A stretch of 64,000 nucleotides of DNA from Euclidia mi. Taxonomy: Eukaryota > Arthropoda > Insecta > Lepidoptera > Erebidae. The DNA lies in contig OX123192.2 in assembly GCA_944739405.2 (NCBI GenBank), positions 50,210,486 through 50,274,485 on the forward strand. The letters run 5' to 3'. Shown one piece after another: positions 42,925-54,189 of this stretch (positions are counted from its first letter, which is position 1; every line of letters begins with the position of its first letter). The notes under the pieces are model-generated. The model searched no databases. It saw nothing but the letters and a program-made list of their open reading frames with translations, and was not told the DNA's origin. Made by a program: the position numbers and the translations under genes.

Positions 42925-43235
42925 TTTTTTGCAATAGGCGGCAAACAAGCAGACGGATCGTCTGATGGTAAGCAATTACCGCCGCCTATGGACACAAGCA
43001 ACACCATAGGAGTCACAAGTGCGTTGCGCCGCCCCTTGGGGCTGGGAAAAGGGATAGGATGAGGAGTGGGATGAGGGAGAAGGAATAGGGGATAGGGTCT
43101 CCGGCACTCTCACTCACCAAACGAAACGCAACAGTTTAGGTACTGTTTCTTTACGTCGATTTTCTGTGAGAGTGTAGTACTTCCCCGGTCGAGCCGGCCC
43201 ATTCATGCTGAAATCAGCAAGGCTCTACTTCCTTG
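42925..43235 (+). mobile_element. SINE (CGTCTGATGGTAAGCAATTACCG family)
   Basis: About 310 bp and well matched along its length to 47825-48147: ggcggcaaacaagcagacgg, gatggtaagcaattaccgcc, ctccggcactctcactcacc, tacttccccggtcgagccgg. No clear B box was seen, so the promoter type is unproven. Confidence 0.7.
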
Positions 43236-43794
43236 ATATTGGCTACCAGAGAATATTTTGTTACATGTTTGATTCAGGGGTCATCTTTCGCTTTGCCGTG
43301 TTTGCTCACATTTGAATTATGGAATAAACTAATCTGGCAAAAAATTTAAACTAACTTATGTAATTTACTACAAAAATTTATTATTTTCCTCTAACCGGCT
43401 CCATATCGCTTTTGATTATATTCTGGAGTACAACCCAAATGGCAGCCATTTTATTTGGACAACGTTTCGTAGGTATGCACGCTTATTTCGTAGGTACGCA
43501 CGCCAAATTCGTAGGTATTGGACATACCATATCCATTTCATTCCCAGATCGGTGATTTTGAGTGACGCGTTGTAGAGTAAAATTCCAGGGCCACCAGACC
43601 TTACTTATTTTTTCAGGAACGAAAAGTGTAGAATAATGTGGTGTTAGTATATGCTATGAGTATACGCATACTTGCTAGCTTGGATCATGGGCCAATTTTT
43701 AGGTATGCTTAAGTTCCACGGGAACAATATCCATACATACCTACATAGAAAACATTTTGTGTCATGCGCTGCAACTGTCACCCCTTCTACAAAT
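43236..43794. other. Noncoding DNA
   Basis: A ~20-bp motif ttcgtaggta-gcacgc recurs three times at 43468-43520. No gene. Confidence 0.45.
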
Positions 43795-45400
43795 CCAATC
43801 AAATCAAATAATTTATTTGCCGAAATACTGTGACAAGTGGTGTTACAAATAATGGCATTAAAGGTACAAGTATTTGAACCAGAATAGTGGCATGCAAACA
43901 TTGGTAAAAGTATAATACATTAATTATGTCAAGTTGAAAAATAAGTCATAATTAAATCAAAATTCAGAATAATTAAATAAAATGTCAAACAGTTAAAAAA
44001 TAGTCAATTGTAGAATAAAATATAGCAATTAATCGATGAATAATTAATATATGTCAAGCTATTATAACTAAAGTAAAATAACAAATTGTAAATTTAATTT
44101 AAATTGTATAACAGTAAAAATAATAATAATATAAATTAATTTAAATGTCACTTTATGATTTGTCATTTAGATAATCCGTTACCGTATAATAGCATCTATT
44201 TATTAAATATTCATTTATTTTTTCTTGAACAGATAAGACTCATATTTTTCGATTATTTTTGGCAGTTTGTTGTAAATAAGGGATGCCATATGAAATATGC
44301 TTTTATGTATCAGAGCAGTTTTAGTTTTAGGTATGCAAAGTCGATACACATCTCTTTGTCGTCTGTTGTAAAAATCTGATGCTAACATAAATAAAGTTGG
44401 CTTACATTTGACAAATACAGCTACTTCAAATATATATAAGCAGGGTAGAGTTAAAAGTTTATGTTCTACAAAATATGGTCGACAGCTATCTGTCGTATTT
44501 AAGGCAAACATAGCTCTAATACATCTCTTCTGCATCATAAAGATAATATCTTTATTTGTTGAATTTCCCCAGAAAATTATACCGTACCTTAATATTGAAA
44601 CGACCAGACCATGGTATGCAGTAACAAAAGAACTTACATTTGATATTTGAGCCAGCTCATGTAATGCGTAAACAGACCTTATGACTTTTTTGCAAAGTGC
44701 ATCAACATGAGGTTTCTATGTAAGTTTATTATCGATTATTAGGCCAAGGAAGTTTGTAGTTTGAGTCTCACAAACTGATAGATTACCATGACTAATATTT
44801 AAATTAGTTCGGGCCGAACGTTGACTGAATGTCATGAGGGTAGTTTTGCTAACATTAATTTGTAAATTATTTGCATCTAGCCATTTAATAACATTGTCTA
44901 AAGTGTTTTTTATTTCATGTTAATAAGTGTCAGTGTTATAACATTTTATTGTTACTGTGCTATCATCTGCAAAGAGCGTTATTGAATTAGATGTGGCTTT
45001 TGGGAGGTCGTTGATGTACAAGAGGAATAGAAGTGGCCCCAGGATACTTCCCTGTGGGACACCGCACATTGTTTGGCGACGTTGGGATACGTAAGAAACT
45101 TCCTTTTTAGTTATTACATCAACTTTATCCAGTTTTGTATACTGCGAGCGGTTTTTCAGATATGATTCGAAGAGTTTAAGAATGTTACCTCTTATGCCGT
45201 ACCTCTCAAGCTTAGTTAACAGTATTTCATGGTCCACATAATCAAACTTTTGGGCCATATCCATGAGTATTGCGCATATGGGTATACGATTATTCACATT
45301 AGACATCACGATTTTTAAGAAATCGTAAATGGCCATAGTTCTAGACTTATTACGCCTAAATTCCTTTTGCTCCTGTGCTAGAATCACTTGCTTTTTCTAC
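43795..45400 (-). pseudogene. LINE of the jockey/CR1 superfamily, 5'-truncated
   Basis: Minus strand: AQEQKEFRRNKSRTMAIYDF, FDYVDHEILLTKLERYGIRG, MCGVPQGSILGPLLFLLYIN and the catalytic LFADDSTVTIKC (in 44920-45387). After stops comes the C-terminal domain QKRCIRAMFALNTTDSCRPY to YNKLPKIIEKYESYLFKKK (44215-44538). The 3' UTR runs to a TTTGATTTGATTTG-type tail at about 43795. It is the best-preserved copy of this clade here, but stops between 44540 and 44920 and the 5' truncation at about 45400 inactivate it. Confidence 0.88.
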
Positions 45401-46065
45401 TCGTATATCATTTGTATAAATTTTGTTAAAAACCGTAATCTAATCGTATCATCGTCTTTTACTTTTGAACCTCCATACCTGTATAGGAAATATATTCAAA
45501 TAACGCTTGTTGGCTACTATAAAAAATCTTCGAAGTCCGACATATTTTTAATATTCAAACTCAAATTGCAATATAAATAACTACAGAACTTCAGTGACTA
45601 CATAAAGTACATAACATCAGGGAACACGAAAAATGATTAAGTAAAAGAATATGACAGTAAAATATTGAGCTACCCTGAGTACGGCACGGCACGAACAAAC
45701 TAATATGTGTGCATAATAGCCACGCTTTCAGTGAATGTGTGCAGATACGTTCGACGCATTTTCCGTCAGATGTGTACCGACTCATTTGATGGAGTAGACA
45801 CGACCGAAGATACGTTCAACGCATCTTCCGTCAGATATGTTCCGACCCCAAGGTGAAAATCTTACAAAATCCGTTTCTTTACTTTTTGAGTTTGTCAATT
45901 TTATACAAACTGATAGCACATGGAAATTAGTTCTAATAATTAGATACTAGAAGTTCTACAAAATTGAGTAAAAATTTTAATACTCATAAATAAATTGTAA
46001 CGTTTAGTTAAATGCCCGCGTGACCGTCGTTTACTGCAACAAAATTTAATTCTATAGTTTCTGTT
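45401..46065. other. Noncoding DNA with a repeat
   Basis: 45715-45850 has two related blocks (gatacgttcgacgcattttc and gatacgttcaacgcatcttc) each followed by cgtcagat-tgt-ccgac. This is the family also seen at 42325. Nothing else. Confidence 0.45.
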
Positions 46066-48590
46066 AGTAATTTATTTATTTATTTATATTAAGCACATCA
46101 ACAGCATAATTACATGATTTCTTAAGATTAACAACATTTTCAGTATTCTATATTTATGTAACTACATAAATAACAGATATGCATGACATTTAATTCAATG
46201 ATATCTATAATGTTAGGACTACACAAGTGCCAATAACAATATTAAAACTAGAGATCAAAATTTAAAATTAAACATAAAAAAAGGAATTGATTAAAAGTAA
46301 TGAAAAAAATAACTAAAACAAGAAAAAAAAATTCGAGGGTGCTTAAGAATTTGAGTCAGCTGTATTGTTTCGTATGGCGTGTCTGTACGATGCAAATTTC
46401 ATTTAAAAGACACCAATACCATCAACTGCCATAGACAGTTCATTATACAGCCTTGCCACGCGTGTGAGGGGGCTATTGAAAGTGGTATTTAAAGTAGATA
46501 TAGGTATATCAAATGTACGATGATAACGCATTACACGTGTATTTGTCCTAAAGTTTAAGTTGCCTATTAATGGGGCATCTATAGTGCCGTTTATGATTTT
46601 GTGCAGTATTAATAAGTCAGAATGAAAACGCCTTTCCTGTAAGCTTAACATACAAAAGTGTTTCAACCTATCGCTATATTGTGTAATCGTTTTACGGATA
46701 CCATTTTTTATGGATAAATACCTAACAAAGCGACATTGAACTAACTCAACGTTATCTATGTGCTTAGAGTAATAGGGAAACTATTTAGTGGAACAATATT
46801 CCAAAGAGCGCCTGACTAGGGAGTTGTACAGCAATATGATGCTACTGTAGTTTTGGCAAGGTTTAGACATGCGGATTATAAAACCGAGCATCTTTTTAGC
46901 TTTGTTTACCAGATTTTCTATGTGGTCTCAAAACGTTATTGATGAATCAAAGAGTACGCCTAAGTCACGAATGGAAGTAACTCTGCTCAAGGGAATCATA
47001 TCTATGTGATAATTAAATTTAATGTAGTTCGTTTTATTAGTAAAAGTTATGAACTGACATTTTTTCACATTCAGGGACATATTATTGTCTAGACACCATT
47101 GCTGTAACATATTTAGATCATTCTGAAGCTTCATACAGTCGCTTATTTCATCAATACGGCAGTAAATTTTCAAGTCATCTGCATAAGCCAAACTATTGCA
47201 TTGTAATATATCTAAAAAATCATTTATATATACTAAAAACAGCAATGGACCTAATTTTGAACCTTGTGGGATACCTGAGCTGGGTATAAATGGTGCAGAT
47301 TCATAACCTGCCAAAGCAACCAGGTGTGAACGATTTACTATATAAGTCTCGAACCAGCGCAGTAGGCATCCATGAATACCGGCATGACTTAACTTCTTGC
47401 AAAGTATTGAATGATCAACACGATCAAACGCCTTTGCAAAATCAGTATAAACAGAATCAATTTGTCCCCTGGCCTTCAACGTATCGGAAATAAAGTTGGT
47501 GTAAATAAGTAAGTTTGACATGGTTGAACGATTGGCAACAAAACCATGTTGTCTAGGACTAATTATGTGACGAAAATGAGAAAAATCTACATTATATAAT
47601 TATGAGAACTTCAAATTTTTTTGCGAATTGCGATATAATCGATATTGGTCTATAATTCGCTACATCATTCATATTACCGCTTTTGTGTATGGGGACGATG
47701 TATGATATTTTCCATAAGTCGGGAAACTTTCCTTCTGTGAGGGACTTATTAAACAATAAGTGTAATGGTTTAATCAGGCCGTCCTTGCAGAAACGAATAA
47801 AAATTGGTGGCAGCCCGTCTAGTCCGGCTCCCCTTTTTTATGGTAATAGACGGCAAACGAGCAGACGGATTGCCTGATGGTAAGCAATTACCGCCGCCCA
47901 TGGACACAAGCAACAACACAGGAGTCACAAGTGCGTTGCCGGCCCTTGGGGTTGGGAAAAGGGATAGGATGAGGAGTGGGATCAGGGAGAAGGGATAGGG
48001 GATAGGGCCTCCGGCACTCTCACTCACCGAACGAAACGCAACAGTTTAGGTACTGTTATTTTACGTCGATTTTCTGTGGGAAGGTAGTACTTCCCCGGTC
48101 GAGCCGGCCCATTCATGCTGAAATCAGCAAGGCTCTACTACCTTCCCTAAATCTATTTGCTTTATCAAATTTTTAATTTCAATTTCTGTAATATTAATGG
48201 AGGAAAGACTGTAATTTGATGAGGCGTAAGTAGGTTCAAAATTAGTACGGGGACGTTAATTGTTATAAACAGAAGCAAACTACTTAGCAAATAGATTTGT
48301 TACACTACTTCCACCTTCTCCAATTGTGTCATAGTAATAAACTAGATTAGGGACACCTCTATGTGTCTTTTCTTTGTGACTTCGTATATCGCCAAAAAGC
48401 TTTTATATTTGTTTTTAAATCCTTTTCTATTTTTGCAATGTAATTCCTAAAACTGGTTACTATGGCCTTTTTGACTCGTATACGTAACATATTATATGTA
48501 TCTTGGTCCCTGGGGTTGTTGTGTGTTTTGTGTCGCATCCTGTATTTATTCTTTTCGATCTCGCGACTTCCGGATAAGTTAGAGCGCACA
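46066..48590 (-). pseudogene. LINE of a second CR1-like family, interrupted by a SINE
   Basis: Minus strand: the pre-RT linker NPRDQDTYNMLRIRVKKAIV and NIKAFWRYTKSQRK (48359-48560); then after the SINE, RT motifs FPDLWKISYIVPIHKSGN, VYTDFAKAFDRVDHSILCKK, SSGIPQGSKLGPLLFLVYIN and LAYADDLKIYCRID (46928-47521). The C-terminal block RTNTRVMRYHRTFDIP is in 46403-46666. The 3' UTR ends in an (AAATA)n run at about 46066-46085. No endonuclease is visible. It differs from the clade at 43795-45400 (YADD rather than FADD). Confidence 0.86.
47825..48147 (+). mobile_element. SINE inside the LINE
   Basis: Matches 42925-43235 closely. It separates GLDGLPPIFIRFCKDGLIKP of the LINE from the preceding linker region, so it is younger than the LINE. 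Confidence 0.75.
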
Positions 48591-49219
48591 GATACACTCA
48601 CTACCAACGCGTAACGGAATAAAGGTGCCAAATTTTCGATCGCTTACGATAGTGTCACACTATATAACCCGGGGGTAGACAAATTTTATCATTGAAGTGG
48701 TATACAGTTTTTAAATGTCAATTTAAAATATTCAGAGTCACCTTCACTGTCCACTATTATATTACGAATTTAGCACATTAAAAGCACTTTAATCCATTTA
48801 AGAGTCAGTCGAATAACTTTTTAAAAGTTTGTTTTTAAAGATGTTTATCACCACACAAGCAATAAGCAACTTTTTGCGCTGATTTTGATTATTAACATCG
48901 GAGCTAATTTCAACGTGACCACACTGTCAAAGTTCAAGTGACGTATGATAATAATAACACATCCATTTACTCATACATCTATCCTCACATAAAGAAGTAA
49001 GATTAATCATCTCAATATCTGCTGTCAACATCATCCACTTGAAATCTTCTATTATGTAGATGAATGGTGGCAAAAAAGCAGACAAATGACCAAGAGGGGG
49101 CCTAAATACGCACTGCCATTTTCTGCGTATTTCTTTAGCATACTTTAAGGTATGTTGAATAGAGATGAAAAAGGTATCGATTATAATAAAAGTATGATTC
49201 ATATTATTTTTTTTATTAA
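48591..49219. other. Noncoding DNA
   Basis: No domain in the open frames on either strand. Confidence 0.45.
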
Positions 49220-49467
49220 TTAGCGATAACCTAGTGGAGATGCCGACAGCCTGCTACGCAGAGGGTCTCGGGTCGAATCCACGGCGCGCACCAATGACTT
49301 TTCGAAGTTAAGTGTGTATTAAATTGTCCATTTTCACTTGCTAAACGGTGAAGGAAAACATCGTGAAGAAGCCTGCATATCTGAGAGCTCTCCATGAAGT
49401 TCGATGTTGTGAATGTGAAGTCTGCCAACCCGTACTTGGCCAGCGTAGTGGACTTGCCCAACAGTTG
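49220..49467 (+). mobile_element. tRNA-derived SINE, split by the MULE
   Basis: Box A region tagcgataacctagtgg (49221) and B box gggtcgaatcc (49270). It then runs the family body to gtacttggccagcgtagtgg and cttgcccaacagttg. The 3' end of this SINE (gacaatataaatacagggct) lies beyond the MULE, at 53804-53835. Confidence 0.8.
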
Positions 49468-49640
49468 GAGTTATTCGTCAACTGGCGCGTGTAAAACTCG
49501 CGCGTGCCCGCGAGTTGGCACCTTCTGGTTTTACCGAATTATTCGTCAACTGGCGCGTGTAAAACTCGCGCGTACGCGCGAGTTGGCACCTTCTGGTTTT
49601 ACCTATTTTTTTTGTCGTCAACTCGCTCGCACATTTAAAG
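49468..49640 (+). repeat. MULE left TIR with two tandem ~69-bp units
   Basis: Unit: ttattcgtcaactggcgcgt, gtaaaactcgcgcg..., gagttggcaccttctggttt. It starts at 49470 and again at about 49539. The second unit holds a 22-bp perfect palindrome (arm aactcgcgcgt then its complement, about 49562-49583); the first has a mutated version. The right TIR has a single unit. Confidence 0.9.
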
Positions 49641-49710
49641 TACAGTCAAATAAAAACGGATTGAAACCAAGAACTATAAATAGCTAACTATTGACCGCAG
49701 CTTCACCTGC

Positions 49711-50622
49711 GATGGCTGATTCGGGTAAGACGACGTATTATGAATATTGGCGGTAGGAATTTTAATATTTCTCAATAGAATATTAGTATTTGCTAATGAA
49801 CATTGCAAAACAATTTTAGAAAATCCTAATTTGACAGTGCTGTGCGATGGTACTTTTAAATTTTGTTTAAACCCTTTTCAGCAGTTGTACACCTTACATG
49901 TAGATTTAGGAAGTAGTAAGACTCATAACAATATTATACCTGTCATATATGCGTTGTTGCCTAACAAAACAAGAGTAACATACGAAATTTTGTTTCGCCT
50001 TATAAAAAGTCAAATTCCGTAGTTTGATCCTAAAACAGTTATACTTGAATTAGAGAAGGCTGCAATGTTGGCAGTTAAAGGTATATTCCCCGAAACAAAA
50101 ATTAGCAGCTGTTTCTTCCATTTCTCACGAAGCTTGTGGCGAAAAGCTGATGAAATAGGACTAACAAAATCTGCTCAGTGTAGGAAACATATAAAGAGGT
50201 GTATTGTTTTGGCACATTTGCCCAAAGAAGCTGTTGAGTGTGGTTGGTTATATATTATGTCTCAGAGTCCGATTGATAAAAATATTTGTAAATTCAATGA
50301 TTATTTTGTAGAGACTTGGTTAGATAAGAATTCATTTTTTGCCGACAAATAGTCTTGCAATAATATGCACCACCGCACTACAAACATGGTCGAGAGCTGG
50401 CATTCTATTGTAAATAAAAAAAGTAAACCTAAAAGTAGAGCACATTTTTTTACCATCTTACAAAATGAAGATAATTACTGTCTAACATTATATTTAAAAG
50501 GGTCTAATATACCTGCAAAATTAAAAGAAACCTGCGCTATTGGTGAACACATTAACTTCACCATTAACGAATTTATCCACGGAGTTATAAGTCTTGATTT
50601 ATGCATCGAACTTCTTATCTAG
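49711..50622 (+). pseudogene. MULE transposase, degraded and N-terminally shortened
   Basis: An ATG at 49711 opens MADSGKTTYYEYWR. After a stop the core begins: ANEHCKTILENPNLTVLCDG, FKFCLNPFQQLYTLHVDLGS, IIPVIYALLPNKTRVTYEIL (first catalytic Asp in CDGTF). It continues past a TAG (50022) with VILELEKAAMLAVKGIFPET, where the family usually has a second Asp (LDFE) and this copy reads E. Then KISSCFFHFSRSLWRKADEI and, after another TAG, HHRTTNMVESWHSIVNKKSK with the catalytic Glu. At least two nonsense codons and the altered second Asp indicate a dead enzyme. A FLYWCH-type DNA-binding domain, usual in this family, is not seen. Confidence 0.85.
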
Positions 50623-50647
50623 TGATTTTTATATATTTAGTAGATAG

Positions 50648-51190
50648 TACATACTGTTTGTTATAAAAATTATTTATTACAAATCCTTATCTGTGATTTT
50701 TTATAGCTCCTAAGACTGATGAGAAATAATTATTTTTTATAGTACTGTTTGTTATAAAAAATATTTACAACAAACCCTAATCTTTGATTTTTTTATAGCT
50801 ACTAAGACTGATGAGAAATAGTTATTTTTTATACTACTGTATGTTATAAAAAATATTTACAACAAACCCTAATCTTTGATTTTTTATAGCTACTAAGACT
50901 GATGAGAAATAGTTATTTTTTATAGTACTGTTTGTCATAAAAAATATTTACAACAAACCCTAATCTTTGATTTTTTTATAGCTCCTAAGACAGATGAGAA
51001 ATAATTATTTTTTATAGTACTGTTTGTTTTAAAAAATATTTACAACAAACCCTAATTTTTGATTTTTTTATAGCTACTAAGACTGATGAGAAATAGTTAT
51101 TTTATAGTACTGTTTGTTATGAAAATTATTTACAACAAACCCTAATCTGTGATTTCTATTGCTCCTAAGACTGATGAGATTATTAGCCAA
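50648..51190 (+). repeat. ~90-bp minisatellite inside the MULE
   Basis: Six units of tactgtttgttataaaaaat, atttacaacaaaccctaatc, tttgattttttatagctact and aagactgatgagaaatagtt, starting right after the transposase stop. Confidence 0.93.
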
Positions 51191-51469
51191 ATTATACTTG
51201 TTGTCACTCACATACTTTTTTTTTAAGTTTTTTACACTTACCTTTTTATTTTCACATTTTGGTTTTAAATAATAAAGATGATAATAAGCAAAATGCTTCA
51301 CTGGCAAATTGTGATATTGTTAACTGTTTTTATTTGTTTTAGACAATTTACAAAATATTTTTTAAGCCATATTTTTGACTTATTGTGATATGATGATTTG
51401 TGATATTGTTGATAATTATTAGTTATACATAAACTGTTTGACATTAGTGCCATGTTGATTTATATGAAA

Positions 51470-51675
51470 CTAGAGGACGCCAGCAGCCACGCCTGCATTT
51501 TTTTTTATTTACCCGTTTTGGCCGATCCCGTGGGAATTTCGGGAAATCCCTTCTTAGTGCAACCCTACGGTCCCCAAGGAACATACGTGCCAAATTTCAG
51601 CTTCCTGCGCCTAATGATTTCGGCTGTAGCGTGTCTGTCAGTCAGTCAGTAACGCAAGGATTTTATATATTAAGA
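51470..51675 (-). mobile_element. Helitron-like short element, copy D
   Basis: 206 bp. On the minus strand it runs TCTTAATATATAAAATCCTT ... GGCGTCCTCTAG, between A and T, inside the MULE. Confidence 0.77.
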
Positions 51676-52001
51676 TATTTAAAATTTAATAAAACTATAT
51701 TTGTTTTATTTTAAACTTAGTCCAACCATCATCCTCCCACCCTTTTCCCAATTTATTTGGGGTTGGCGCAGTATGTCTTCACCTTCCATACTTTTCTGTT
51801 ACTCATTATCTTGTCAATTACCCCTTTTTTCATATCCTTTCTCACACACTTCATCCATCTTTTCTTTGGCCTTCCAAAGAGACTTGCATCCATCAATATT
51901 CATACTCATTACTTTCTTACCCTGTTGCGTTTCTTCTCTTCTCATAGCGTGTCCAAACCTAGCCAAACGATTCACTTTTAACTTTCTATCAATGGTGCCA
52001 C

Positions 52002-53578
52002 TATAATATTTTCTTGGGTTTACGCGAATGCTACACATTGAAATTAAACTACAGTTTACGGATTTTATCGCGTTATATTGGTTTCACTTGTTTTTACATT
52101 TAAACCGAATGATCTAGAAACTACATTTTTATTACTAGCCAACGTTTCGAATTCTTTACAGGATTCATGTTCACGGCAGACTGAGGTGGTATTTGTGTTT
52201 GTCTTGAATTTAAAAGTTATCTCAAAGTACCCGAACATTTTGCAACTCTTGGTGTTACTATCTACGCAGAATGTGCTCACTGTGTCTTGATGTCTTCTGG
52301 TGACTTTGTCCTTCTTGGGTTTCATTAGCCTGATAACAGGGTCCCAAGCTGGAGGAACATTCCAACCATCTTCCCTATTGAAATTAGGATGTTTTTTAAT
52401 TTCAATAGCTTCTCGTATCATTCTTGGAATAAGGCGGGGTTCTTTTGCGAGTATCTGTGGTTTATCAAATCGCAGGTAATGGTTGGTTCCTTGTTCTACA
52501 TGTTCACACACAGCAGATTTCGTCGAGCGTTTGTGTTTAATGTCAGCTATATGTTCCTTTAGTCGAATGCCTGTGCTTCTCTTGGTTTGTCCAATGTATG
52601 AGAGCCCACACTCACAGTCTATCTTGTAAACCCCGGCCTCTTGTAAGGGTAACTGACTCTTGACAGATGGTAATAATTGGCTTATCTTCGTTGGCGGCTT
52701 GTAGAAAGTTTTTGATTGAAGCTCGCTTCAAGATGTAGCCAATCTTGTCGGTCACGCCCTTGATGTATGGGAGGACAGCAGGTTGTCTCTCTACTGTGGC
52801 TGGCTTGTTCTTCAGGGATCTGTAGCGTTGGCGCGGCGGTCGGAGCTTGTTGTCTTGCAGAACTTGCTTGACATGTTGAAGCTCGGCGTCCAGGTGTTTC
52901 TTGTCACAGATCCTCCGGGCTCTCTGAAACAAAGACATTCCTACGGTAGCTAACTGTTTAGGATGGTGGTGAGATTCACCGTTTAAGTACCTATTTGTAT
53001 GTGTCTTTTTCCTATACACAGTGTGGCTCAAAGAGTTGTTTTTGTTCCTGATAACAAGTACATCTAAGAAAGCTAAAGAATTGTTTGCCTCTAATTCCAT
53101 TGTAAATTTTATCTGGTTGTGAATAGATTTAAGATGGTCTAGGAATACATTAACACTATCTGTTGGTAAAATTGTAAAAGTGTCATCTACATACCACTTG
53201 TAGAACCTCGGTGTGATGGTGGCAGTCTGCAGGGCTCGCGCCTCGAAGTCCTCCATGAAGATGTCAGCAACAACAGGCGATACTGGAGAGCCCATTGCCA
53301 CACCGTCTACTTGTATGTAGTATTTCTCATCCCATAACAGATAGCCAGTTGTTAAACAGTGTTTCAATATTTCTGCATATTCCTCAGGCATGTTGTTCTC
53401 TATTAGCTTCCTTCTAGTTATCTCAATACAGTCATGTGCTGGTAAGCATGTGAATAATGACTGTACATCAAAACTAACCATAGTTTCCTTGTCACTTGTG
53501 TTCTAGATCATTCGGTTTAAATGTACAAACAAGTGAAACCAATATAACGCGATAAAATCCGTAAACTGTAGTTTAATT
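52002..53578 (-). mobile_element. Penelope-like element, second copy, with inverted terminal segments
   Basis: Flanked by the 13-bp duplication tcaatggtgccac (51989-52001 and 53579-53591). Both outer ends carry the same ~90-bp sequence in inverted orientation (gaaattaaactacagtttac, tggtttcacttg, accgaatgatctagaa). The element body is on the minus strand. Confidence 0.9.
52065..53481 (-). pseudogene. Penelope-like reverse transcriptase/GIY-YIG protein, frameshifted
   Basis: It starts at MVSFDVQSLFTCLPAHDCIE (RT motif with catalytic Asp). It contains DGVAMGSPVSPVVADIFMED and FYKWYVDDTFTILPTD with the YVDD box. Near 52700 an extra base shifts the frame in the ASIK region. The GIY-YIG part is read in the other frame, and the C-terminal part MCEHVEQGTNHYLRFDKPQI to HPNFNREDGWNVPPAWDPVI is in 52065-52511. 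It is longer at its 5' end than the copy in the gypsy gag, but the N-terminal domain is still missing. Confidence 0.9.
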
Positions 53579-53803
53579 TCAATGGTGCCACTTTTAAACT
53601 TCCTCTAACATATAATTTCTTATACATCTAAACTGGATCTATATTACATTCTTTAAGACGTTTTTGTAGCTGACTGTACATCGATACATCAGATTTTTTG
53701 ATCGAGCGAGATGACGACAAAAAAAAAGGTAAAACCAGAAGGTGCCAACTCGCGCACACGTGCAAGTTTTACACGCGCTAGTTGACGAATAACTCAACAG
53801 TTG

Positions 53804-54189
53804 GACAATATAAATACAGGGCTGGTGATAATGATTCATTCAAAAAACTATTCTGAATCAATTAAACAATAGATTAAGATAATGAATATATGAAATTGAG
53901 CCGAAATAGGTTCCAGGCAAATATTTGTCATGCAGTATCCCGCTATATGTACACAGAGCGGGATACTTGATTTCAAATAAGCCGAATCCTGTTTTCATCA
54001 GATCAATTCGGTATTATCAATTATTTTCTGATGCAATAGTTGGGTTGGTCAATCCAAGGTTGGGTTCCTTTTTCTTTTCATTTGTATACAATAGAGTTCC
54101 ACCAAGTAACGCCTGACTCAACCAACTATAAACTTTCCATTAGGATTTTTTTTTCTGAATAAAAATATCCTAATGGAAAATACAAGGCA
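53804..54189. repeat. SINE remnant and two small inverted repeats
   Basis: 53804-53835 is the tail of the SINE interrupted by the MULE. An 11-bp perfect inverted repeat (agtatcccgct / agcgggatact) lies at 53934-53944 and 53957-53967. A 13-bp one (tttccattaggat / atcctaatggaaa) lies at 54134-54146 and 54167-54179. Both look like tiny foldback remnants. Confidence 0.65.

Larger units (their letters stand above)
51720..53680 (-). pseudogene. RTE-type LINE 3' fragment, split by a Penelope-like element
   Basis: The minus-strand frame just left of the inner insertion reads IDRKLKVNRLARFGHAMRRE and VMSMNIDGCKSLWKAKEKMD, the C-terminal end of an RTE reverse transcriptase. The upstream part (GSLKVAP equivalent) is on the other side, at 53592-53680. 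The insertion 52002-53578 duplicated 13 bp of this coding DNA. Confidence 0.78.
49468..53795 (+). mobile_element. MULE (Mutator-like) DNA transposon with palindromic TIRs
   Basis: The ends match as inverted repeats: left gagttattcgtcaactggcg (49468), right reversed gagttattcgtcaactagcg (53795). Similarity continues through ggcaccttctggttttacc and TTTTTTGTCGTCA for about 130-180 bp. The 8-bp aacagttg flanks both sides (49460-49467 and 53796-53803); an extra shared G would make it 9. A degraded MULE transposase (49711-50622), a ~90-bp minisatellite, a Helitron-like copy, an RTE fragment and a Penelope-like element lie inside. Confidence 0.88.

Noticed and set aside
48359..48631. Possible small host gene on the minus strand
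   Set aside because: The NPRDQDTYNMLRIRVKKAI and FWRYTKSQRK blocks are the pre-RT linker of the LINE at 46066-48590.
50648..51190. CRISPR-like regular repeats
   Set aside because: Contiguous 90-bp units without unique spacers, in a eukaryotic transposon: a minisatellite.
51701..52006. 101-codon Phe/Ser/Leu-rich frame on the plus strand
   Set aside because: Antisense of the RTE LINE C-terminus at 51814-52038.
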